Source of the DNA: a virus
Reading direction: 5' to 3' (one strand)
Length of the DNA stretch: 64,000 nt
Virus record (IMG/VR): IMGVR_UViG_3300023049_000574
Coordinates: 1-64,000 of that record
Below, in pieces: positions 58,225 to 64,000 of this stretch. Every line of letters starts with the position of its first letter. The stretch's first letter is position 1. The notes under the pieces were generated by a model, which saw only the letters and a program-made list of their open reading frames with translations, was not told where the DNA came from and made no database searches. Position numbers and translations under genes: made by a program.

Positions 58225-58235
58225 CTAATATATAA
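58225..58235 (+). promoter_or_regulatory. Putative phage promoter box with leader
   Basis: CTAATATATAA lies 25 bases before ATG 58261 in an 81-base gap. Confidence 0.45.
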
Positions 58236-58260
58236 GAATACAAAAAAGAAGTAAACATGT

Positions 58261-58788
58261 ATGTCATTAGTTATCAATTTATTGGGAGGTCCAGGGATCG
58301 GAAAAAGCACATTAGCTGCAGAAATATTCGTCAATTTAAAAAAGAGAAGAATTAAATGTGAATATATCACCGAGTATGCGAAGGATAAGACATGGGAAGA
58401 ATCAAAAATGACATTAGAAAACCAAATATATGTATTTGGAAAACAACAACATAAAATGTTTCGAGTAAATAATAAAGTCGATTACTTAGTATGTGATTCG
58501 CCACTTATATTAAGTATTATATACGGGGATCTAACACCTGAATCAAATTTCTATAAATTGATTATGGAAGAGTTTGATAAATATAGAAATTTAAATATTT
58601 ACCTAACAAGAAAAACAGAATATGATCCTGTCGGTAGAAACCAAAATGAAAGTGGTGCAATTGAATTAGATGAGTCTATTAAGAAAGTGATAGATGAAAA
58701 CAATCTACCTTATATCGAATATGATATTAATAGTGATATCAATGTACTAATAGAAAAAATAATTAAAGAACACGAACATGGTCAATAA
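58261..58788 (+). CDS. P-loop ATPase/nucleotide kinase-like protein
   Basis: A 175-residue P-loop NTPase. INLLGGPGIGKSTLAAEI is Walker A; DYLVCDSPLIL is the Walker B-like strand; the lid region has LTRKTEYDPVGRNQNE with Arg residues. The architecture resembles AAA_28/NadR-type or deoxynucleoside/polynucleotide kinases. It probably phosphorylates a nucleoside or nucleotide or acts as a small ATPase; the substrate is not evident. It overlaps the UvsY-like gene by 11 bases. Confidence 0.75.
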   Translation: MSLVINLLGGPGIGKSTLAAEIFVNLKKRRIKCEYITEYAKDKTWEESKMTLENQIYVFGKQQHKMFRVNNKVDYLVCDSPLILSIIYGDLTPESNFYKLIMEEFDKYRNLNIYLTRKTEYDPVGRNQNESGAIELDESIKKVIDENNLPYIEYDINSDINVLIEKIIKEHEHGQ

Positions 58789-59326
58789 CAATAAGAATAC
58801 TTTAGTGGATATCTTTAAACAAATATACCCTGATACAGAAATCAAAAGGATAGAAATACAAAAAGAGATTAATACAAAATACGAAACCGATTGTAAAAAA
58901 AGAAGGGAAGCGTGGACAAAACAAGTAAAGGAAGTAATGTCTGTTACTAATAACTATAACTTTAGTTTAGGTAACTCTAAACCCATAATCGATGCTCAGG
59001 CTAAATCCCTTAATTATAGACAAGCATTAAATGCAGAAATAGCAACTTATATGAAACGTCTAAGTGGTGTGAGAGTAGAGTTAAAGGAACTAGAGCAACA
59101 GAAAACCGTTTTCTACTTAACTGCAAATATTAGTCATCTAAATGTTAAACAAAAAGGGGAGAGAGATAAGATGATAGAAGGTAATCTTAGGGAGAATATT
59201 AGGACTGCCGAGATATTAGAAACACATATTGAATTCTTACGTGGTACTAGAGATCAATTAAATAACTTCCAATTCGCATTAAAGAATGTGATTGCGTTAG
59301 TAGATGTACTAAGTGGAAAAAGTTAA
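58778..59326 (+). CDS. Possible UvsY-like recombination mediator
   Basis: A 182-residue, highly helical protein. After a 60-residue extension, SLNYRQALNAEIATYMKRLS, LKELEQQKTVFYLTANI, the DKMIEGNLRENIRTAEILE region and FQFALKNVIALVDVL follow the order and spacing seen in T4 UvsY, which loads the UvsX recombinase onto ssDNA. The final ALKNVI element matches the UvsY FAIKHI-type end. The assignment is by motif memory only; an unrelated coiled coil is possible. A gp47-like protein elsewhere in the window supports a T4-type recombination system. Confidence 0.5.
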   Translation: MVNNNKNTLVDIFKQIYPDTEIKRIEIQKEINTKYETDCKKRREAWTKQVKEVMSVTNNYNFSLGNSKPIIDAQAKSLNYRQALNAEIATYMKRLSGVRVELKELEQQKTVFYLTANISHLNVKQKGERDKMIEGNLRENIRTAEILETHIEFLRGTRDQLNNFQFALKNVIALVDVLSGKS

Positions 59327-59381
59327 TCTAAACTATCTATTATAATATCCCTATTATGTTTCTTAATAGTTTTCCATAGTA

Positions 59382-59597
59382 TTATAGTCTTTCGAATTCT
59401 ATCTTGTGGTTAAAGGAATCTCCGTTTCCACTAGACCGCACTGCGTATTTATTACCTTCCTGATCAACTATCTCTGCATAGGTGGTATCTACTATTAGAA
59501 TTTCATATTCTTCGTCCATATGGTTATTTAAATAGTCTAACATAGTAATAGAATTGTCACTATGGTATTCATCGGTTGTCCAATAATAAGTATTCAT
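59382..59597 (-). CDS. Small hypothetical protein, 71 aa
   Basis: A 71-residue beta-rich protein (MLDYLNNHMDEEYEILIVDT, EIVDQEGNKYAVRS) ending EFERL at TAA. Past the stop, the -1 frame continues open for more than 20 codons, ending HNRDIIIDSLD, which resembles the RDxxID tag (see findings). Its ATG overlaps the upstream membrane-protein gene by four bases. No family recognised. Confidence 0.7.
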   Translation of the reverse strand: MNTYYWTTDEYHSDNSITMLDYLNNHMDEEYEILIVDTTYAEIVDQEGNKYAVRSSGNGDSFNHKIEFERL

Positions 59598-60028
59598 TTC
59601 TTAACCTTTATTTTGAAACTTTCATGATACCTTCTCACTAAATAATTTTTTAAGATACTGAATAGTGTAAATAATATCGTGATCTCAGTGATATCTATTA
59701 GAGTAACACTGATATCAAACATTGGGTATATGACAAACGATGCTGAGAAACTAACAATAGTTCCTATTCCTGTTTGTAAAACAGATTCAAACATTGATTG
59801 ATGTTTCTTTTGTGTAGTTTGTAAATAATTAAAAAACCTTCTTATCCCATAGTTCTTCACTATGGCGATCAACATAAATATGAAGTTAACGCCTGCTATT
59901 TGTTGTATATTCGCTTCAACACCACATAGGGGAAATACTATAAACGCCATACTGAAGCCAACAATAGTTCCTATAAAGGTTTGTATAATACTTTCTAAAA
60001 ACGATTTTAATTTACTTTGCTGACCCAT
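59594..60028 (-). CDS. Duplicated DUF7220-like membrane protein
   Basis: A 144-residue protein with four transmembrane segments in two homologous halves. Each half reads SxxES..QT.IGT.V.FS..F...P, a loop, F..I.I.KNY..RR (for example FLESIIQTFIGTIVGFSMAF and MFESVLQTGIGTIVSFSASF). The single-repeat form resembles DUF7220, a small membrane family frequent in phages. Gene fusion or internal duplication has made a double version. Function unknown; inner membrane expected. It overlaps both neighbours. Confidence 0.75.
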   Translation of the reverse strand: MGQQSKLKSFLESIIQTFIGTIVGFSMAFIVFPLCGVEANIQQIAGVNFIFMLIAIVKNYGIRRFFNYLQTTQKKHQSMFESVLQTGIGTIVSFSASFVIYPMFDISVTLIDITEITILFTLFSILKNYLVRRYHESFKIKVKK

Positions 60029-60962
60029 TTAATACTTTTTCAACATATTCTTTTGTATAATTATCTCCTTCTGCTGTACCTAAGATGTCCTTTTTCTTAT
60101 TAACTAAGGATACAAATTTTCCTTCTAAGTGAAGCACATACTTAGATTCATTCTTAGGGTTACTATACACGAATAATTCACCTAAATCATCATCATCGGT
60201 TGGCTTCTTAGAAACCTCAGTGTATCCGTGTTTGGAAATGATACTGTTGATCATCCCAGGGTCATTCTGATCTTCCTCATATTTATCAAGAACTTCTTTA
60301 ACATTACTCAACGTATAGTCTTCGCCTGTCAACGATTCAATCACTTTTCCGTTAGAGTTGCTTACGATAACACCCTTTTTTTCAAAGTGATCCACAAAAG
60401 ATAAATAATGTGAATATCTTTTGTGTCCTTCATTAGTTTCTTTTCCTTCTCCTAAATATCTATCTAAGTATTCATCGATTTCAGAAACGTGATTTCCGAT
60501 ATTCTGCTTGTGGAAGATTTCCTCAGAAGATTTAGTGGGTTCTTTCTTTTTGGGTACTTCCTTAGGTACTTCTGATCTTTCGGGTACATCTACTGTTTCA
60601 CTGTTGTTCTGTAGATCTTTTAGGTTCTTATGTGGGTCGAATATCTTTTTTCTTTCATATAGAAACGCTTCCATTAATTCGTGTTTCACGATTAATTCAG
60701 CACATACCCAAGCGGTTTTAACTAAACCATCAATAGATATATTTTGAGGCACATACATCCATCTACCATATCCTCTTTCTATTTCCCCGCTATTAATATC
60801 AGGACGCATAAATGTAGTTCTGATAGAAAATCCTTTTTCTAATACTACGTTACTTTCATCATATATCTTTGTTGGTTTAATATCCCATTCCCAACCCATA
60901 TCTAAATTAGATGGTGCAAATGATACATTTTTTAACGTGTCTTTGATTTCTTGAATATTCAT
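60012..60962 (-). CDS. Hypothetical phage protein, 316 aa
   Basis: A 316-residue protein. Residues 1-110 contain GWEWDIKPTK, IERGYGRWMYVPQ and VKHELMEAFLYERKKIFDPH; from memory, a comparable HE..EaF.Y....DPH element occurs in unnamed phage proteins, and the His/Glu cluster could bind metal. Residues 115-150 are a Lys/Glu/Pro linker. Residues 190-316 form repeated small beta/helix units (GKVIESLTGEDYTLSNVKEV and KKDILGTAEGDNYTKEYVEK). It overlaps the membrane-protein gene by 17 bases. Confidence 0.7.
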   Translation of the reverse strand: MNIQEIKDTLKNVSFAPSNLDMGWEWDIKPTKIYDESNVVLEKGFSIRTTFMRPDINSGEIERGYGRWMYVPQNISIDGLVKTAWVCAELIVKHELMEAFLYERKKIFDPHKNLKDLQNNSETVDVPERSEVPKEVPKKKEPTKSSEEIFHKQNIGNHVSEIDEYLDRYLGEGKETNEGHKRYSHYLSFVDHFEKKGVIVSNSNGKVIESLTGEDYTLSNVKEVLDKYEEDQNDPGMINSIISKHGYTEVSKKPTDDDDLGELFVYSNPKNESKYVLHLEGKFVSLVNKKKDILGTAEGDNYTKEYVEKVLNGSAK

Positions 60963-61225
60963 TACAGTATTTCTTTTAAGTTATCGGAATATAAAAGATT
61001 TCCCTTTCCGTCATTTAATACAAATATACCACTTTTCATCTTACAAATAGTAACCTTTGCTATACCCTTTTTTGGAACATTTTCCAAAATGTTCTTTTCT
61101 ATTTGATTTTCCCCCACTTTAAATTGAGTTTTTGTTGATCTTAGATTCCCCCATTTAGTGTTCATTATATTTTCTTGTATAGAAATTATCTCATTGGGAT
61201 CAAACTGTGAATCGAATTTTCTCAT
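60962..61225 (-). CDS. Small hypothetical protein, 87 aa
   Basis: An 87-residue protein. The first 30 residues are MRKFDSQFDPNEIISIQENI, possibly a variant of the N-terminal motif. The rest is a beta domain (GIAKVTICKMKSGIFVLNDG) with a short C-terminal helix. It shares one base with the next gene and begins six bases after the IF-3 stop, so it belongs to the IF-3 operon. Function unknown. Confidence 0.7.
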   Translation of the reverse strand: MRKFDSQFDPNEIISIQENIMNTKWGNLRSTKTQFKVGENQIEKNILENVPKKGIAKVTICKMKSGIFVLNDGKGNLLYSDNLKEIL

Positions 61226-61231
61226 TAAATA

Positions 61232-61777
61232 TTATTTCTTATGTGGGCTTAACACCATAGTCATAGCTCTTCCTTTCATAGAAGGTAATCCATCAGGTTT
61301 CCCGTGGTCTTCTAATTCTAGTGCAGTTTTAAGTAAAACTGCTTCACCAACTTTCTTGTTGTTTACTATCATTCTGCCCTTAAAGCGCATATCTAATTTT
61401 ACTTTATGTCCATCTTCTAAGAATCCGATCATTTTATTTTTCTTAACTTCTAGATCGTGTTCAGAAATATTAGGAGATAGTCTAATCTCTTTTAAAGGTT
61501 TATTATTTTCCTTTTGTTTCTTTACTTCTTCTTCTTTCTTCTTCTTCTCTATATAAAGAAATTTATTATAATCACACATTCTAACTACGGGAAGGTCTGC
61601 TTTCCCTGTAACTAACATTAGATCCAATCCTTCTGATTTGGAAATCTGTCTTGCTTTTTCGAGATCCATAATTTCTGCCTCTCTGTCGTCAGAAATTAAT
61701 CTAATTTTATCACCCTTAATTCTATCGTTTAGAATGTGGTTAGGTTTATCACTTGTGTAGTGTCTTTTGTTTTTCAT
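61232..61777 (-). CDS. infC: Translation initiation factor IF-3
   Basis: A 181-residue complete IF-3. Residues 17-70 are the N-terminal domain (NDRI, IRLISDDREAEIMDLEKA, LDLMLVTGKADLPVVRMCDY), residues 74-95 the Lys-rich linker helix (FLYIEKKKKEEEVKKQK), and 96-180 the C-terminal domain (KEIRLSPNISEHDLEVKK, FLEDGHKVKLDMRFKGR, GRAMTMVLSP). All conserved segments are present, at the length of bacterial IF-3. IF-3 binds the 30S subunit, checks the start codon and normally disfavours leaderless mRNA. A phage copy could bias host ribosomes toward phage messages. Confidence 0.9.
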   Translation of the reverse strand: MKNKRHYTSDKPNHILNDRIKGDKIRLISDDREAEIMDLEKARQISKSEGLDLMLVTGKADLPVVRMCDYNKFLYIEKKKKEEEVKKQKENNKPLKEIRLSPNISEHDLEVKKNKMIGFLEDGHKVKLDMRFKGRMIVNNKKVGEAVLLKTALELEDHGKPDGLPSMKGRAMTMVLSPHKK

Positions 61778-61838
61778 GTACTTATAGTTTTTTTGATCAT
61801 TTGCTTTATATATTAACGAACAAATAAATCTTTACTAT

Positions 61839-61848
61839 TTAATATATA
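61839..61848 (+). promoter_or_regulatory. Putative phage promoter box
   Basis: TTAATATATA ends seven bases before ATG 61856. Confidence 0.45.
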
Positions 61849-61855
61849 CAAATAT

Positions 61856-63427
61856 ATGAAGAAAGTTTACTCTAAAAAAATATTTGAAGCTAAAAATTAT
61901 AGTAAGTTATACCACATATTGGATTTCAAGAAATTGAAATATGTATTTGAAAATAACCATTTTAAGCCATATAGAGCAGCTAACGGTGCATATATCAGTT
62001 TCACGAGGAACAAGATGATGAATAGTTATCTAGGTGATAATACTACTTCTTTTTTTAAGCTAGAATTAGATGGGGAGAAACTTTCTAATAATCACAAGAT
62101 AAAACCATTCTCTTATATATCAGCTACAAACGTTAGATTTCAAGAATGGGAAGAAATAGTTAAAACTAATAAAGGGGGATTAATTACTAATATAGATAAG
62201 TATGTAACAAAGCTTATTATTATTAAAAGTAAAATAGAAAGCCTTATGGAAGTCCATTCTTGGTCAAGGAGCGATACGCCAAGCGATTACTTCACAACAG
62301 CAGGAACACGTAATGGCACAATGCCTGAGATATTTAAATACGTAGTGGAAAATTCTCCATTTGATATCTATGTTCAAGAAGGATCAGTAATTAAAAAGGA
62401 TGATGAATATATTAAAAGTATTATCAATTATGATTTACATAAAGTAGAATTTAAATATGATATTTGGTATAGAGGCAACATTAAACAAAAAAGAACTACA
62501 TTTGGGTCAACAGATGCTTTAGTAGATAGCGAAGGGAATGTTTATCCGAATTGGGTAGTTGGACATACGTATAATAATATTGAACTTAAGGACAAGGATG
62601 AATTAGATATTAACCAAGAGCCTAAAGAATTCAAAGGTGGTAATTTCATCGAAGGAGAAAAGTATAAACCATACATCTTAAAGTTTAGAAAAACCCCCAA
62701 AGGATATTATATGGAAGATGCTAGACCATTAGATTGGTTAAAACCTGATCAATTTTTCGAATCATTAAATGAAAGCTATGTAGTAAATCCTGAATTAGTA
62801 AAACACCATATTAGACAAATGATTAAAAGTATACAGAAGAAGTCTAAAAATAAGATAACAAATAGCCAACTTAGAAAAGGTATAGCTACAAGGCATATAG
62901 AAGTTAAATTTAATGATATAATAGATTATCAAGTATTTGAAAAAGTATTAAAGTCTTACCAAAAGAAATTACTTGATTATAATATAGTAATAGGATATGA
63001 TATGAAAGATGGATATGATACTAAGTTAGGAAATGATCTAGGTGATATCAAATCTATACCCAATGGTAAGAAAGATTTCTATATCCACATTAAGGATCTA
63101 CATACCATGAGAGTTAAACCACCTAAATACGTTTATCATTTCAGTGATAAAAAGAATAGAGAAAGTATATTGAAAGATGGACTAAAACCAATGGCACATA
63201 AAGATAGTGAAAGATGGAAAGAAATAAGTCTTACATATCCACCTGCTGTATTTGCAACACTTGATAGAGATATTATGTGGCATCACGATGAATGGAAAAT
63301 TGACACAGAAGGATTAGATAATAAGTGGTGGAAAGATATTAACTTCTTTATTCCAAAATCTGAAACTAGTGCTATAATGACTTTTGATAATATTCCGAGT
63401 GAGTGCTTAACTCTTGTTAATCCTTAA
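61856..63427 (+). CDS. Putative ADP-ribosyltransferase-like protein with two YH motifs
   Basis: A 523-residue protein. Residues 1-130 repeat the motif order of the 27052 and 45371 proteins: KLYHILDFKKLKYVFENN, YISFTRNKM, FFKLELDGEKL, KIKPFSYI and EWEEIV. Residues 150-420 form an unrelated middle with VKHHIRQMIKSIQKKSK. Near residue 425, KYVYHFSDKKNRESILKDGL starts a second YHFS-type domain with AVFATLDRD. It begins MKKVYSKKIFEAKNYSK, a variant of the targeting-like motif. It might be an injected protein-modifying enzyme, which is inference. Confidence 0.55.
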   Translation: MKKVYSKKIFEAKNYSKLYHILDFKKLKYVFENNHFKPYRAANGAYISFTRNKMMNSYLGDNTTSFFKLELDGEKLSNNHKIKPFSYISATNVRFQEWEEIVKTNKGGLITNIDKYVTKLIIIKSKIESLMEVHSWSRSDTPSDYFTTAGTRNGTMPEIFKYVVENSPFDIYVQEGSVIKKDDEYIKSIINYDLHKVEFKYDIWYRGNIKQKRTTFGSTDALVDSEGNVYPNWVVGHTYNNIELKDKDELDINQEPKEFKGGNFIEGEKYKPYILKFRKTPKGYYMEDARPLDWLKPDQFFESLNESYVVNPELVKHHIRQMIKSIQKKSKNKITNSQLRKGIATRHIEVKFNDIIDYQVFEKVLKSYQKKLLDYNIVIGYDMKDGYDTKLGNDLGDIKSIPNGKKDFYIHIKDLHTMRVKPPKYVYHFSDKKNRESILKDGLKPMAHKDSERWKEISLTYPPAVFATLDRDIMWHHDEWKIDTEGLDNKWWKDINFFIPKSETSAIMTFDNIPSECLTLVNP

Positions 63428-64000
63428 CCAATTCTTTGTATATTAAGTGATGTTTTTCTAGCATCAGCACCATTTACTATTGTCCATACAGTACCTGTTG
63501 TACCCGAAGGTGTGGTTTTATCAGTAAACCATAAAGCGGGAAGGGCAGCTAAAGCAGGGAAATCATTATCAGGTGTAATAACTCTTTTAATAATTGTTGC
63601 ATTTGTAATATCTACTGTGTCTAACACAAGATTATTTCCTACTATTGCGTATATTTCCCAAACTGTTTCAGAAACAATTGATCTTATTCTACCGAAAATA
63701 TACCCAAACCCAACACCACTTGGCATACCACCATATACAGTCTCTTCCATAGTATCGAAGTTAAAGGTTCTGAATGTTAGAGCGTTATTACCCACTCTTC
63801 TTTGTATGAAATATAATTTCTTAGTCCTAACATCAAAATAAGTATTGAAGCCTCGTGTTGATAATGGTAATGTTTCAGCATCTGTTCTCTGTTCAACTAC
63901 TCCCGAATTCTTATTTATAACTAACCACTCCCCTGTGCCATTATTCAATGAATAATTACAATAAATATAATGTCCATATATTTTATTGATTGTAAACACA
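63424..64000 (-). CDS. C-terminal part of a fibre/propeller-like protein (runs off the window)
   Basis: The frame is open to the right edge; a GTG at 63999 is unlikely to be the true start. The visible 190 residues are beta-rich with propeller-like Tyr/Asp/Gly turns (YIYCNYSLNNGTGEWLVIN, KLYFIQRRVGNNALTFRTFN, VWEIYAIVGNNLVLDTVDI), resembling modules of the 7074-20869 fibre array though less AT-rich. It ends SLNIQRIG and overlaps the convergent 61856 gene by four bases. Probably another virion adhesin. Confidence 0.6.
   Translation of the reverse strand, partial: VFTINKIYGHYIYCNYSLNNGTGEWLVINKNSGVVEQRTDAETLPLSTRGFNTYFDVRTKKLYFIQRRVGNNALTFRTFNFDTMEETVYGGMPSGVGFGYIFGRIRSIVSETVWEIYAIVGNNLVLDTVDITNATIIKRVITPDNDFPALAALPALWFTDKTTPSGTTGTVWTIVNGADARKTSLNIQRIG

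Noticed and set aside
1-64000. tRNA and rRNA genes
   Set aside because: No cloverleaf with a T-loop-like GTTCxANTC element was found by eye in the intergenic gaps, which are mostly under 130 bases; a covariance scan was not possible.

Overview
The window is AT-rich, densely packed DNA from a large tailed double-stranded DNA phage, most likely a T4-like (myovirus-type) jumbo phage of a Bacteroidota host. Phage evidence: four giant tandem fibre or adhesin genes, a zinc-ribbon/TOPRIM primase, a T4 gp47/SbcD-like nuclease subunit, a probable UvsY-like mediator, thymidylate synthase, three DNA methyltransferases, and dozens of small overlapping unknown genes. Host evidence is indirect: no Shine-Dalgarno sequences, TA-rich start contexts, BspA-type DUF285 repeats, and attC-like repeats of a kind I remember from Flavobacteriia. 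Structural core genes (terminase, capsid, polymerase) are not in the window, and I see no tRNA or CRISPR array.

Layout. 1-1460: the right end of an integron-like cassette array (two small cassettes with attC-like sites) followed by a Xer-type tyrosine recombinase. 1504-7070: unknown genes and two PD-(D/E)XK nucleases. 7074-20869: four huge fibre/adhesin genes sharing an MN(L/V)SGN start, built of propeller-like modules joined by a recurrent linker; the last ends in 21 DUF285 repeats. 20889-30512: an alarmone-hydrolase-like HD protein, a SHOCT protein, a GH16-like protein, a putative ADP-ribosyltransferase-like protein, an M16 peptidase and an OmpA-like protein. 30581-39131: a glycan cassette with NeuB, NeuA, a sialyltransferase-like protein, methyltransferases, a dioxygenase and oxidoreductases. 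39146-50000: methyltransferases, a lipoprotein, a radical SAM enzyme, a zincin, a GT2/outer-membrane-barrel fusion, and an Smr protein. 50005-59326: replication and nucleotide genes (gp47-like, primase, ThyA, methyltransferase, P-loop kinase, UvsY-like) around a run of tiny tagged genes. 59382-64000: membrane and unknown proteins, a complete translation initiation factor IF-3, another ADP-ribosyltransferase-like protein, and the end of another fibre-like gene.

Three patterns cut across the genes. First, at least eleven otherwise unrelated small proteins end in a shared tag, approximately R-D-x-x-I-D-x-I-L-N/D, encoded with different synonymous codons. Second, about a dozen other proteins start with a short motif resembling the T4 capsid-targeting sequence. 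The two tags never occur on the same protein. Third, a TTAATATATA(A/G) box lies exactly three bases before the ATG of about sixteen transcription-unit-leading genes. If it is a -10 element, those messages would be leaderless, which makes the phage-encoded IF-3 notable.

The strongest candidate for an undescribed system is the phage-borne cassette array at the left edge with its adjacent Xer-like recombinase. The shared C-terminal tag family is second. All functions were read from sequence by eye; no database search was run.
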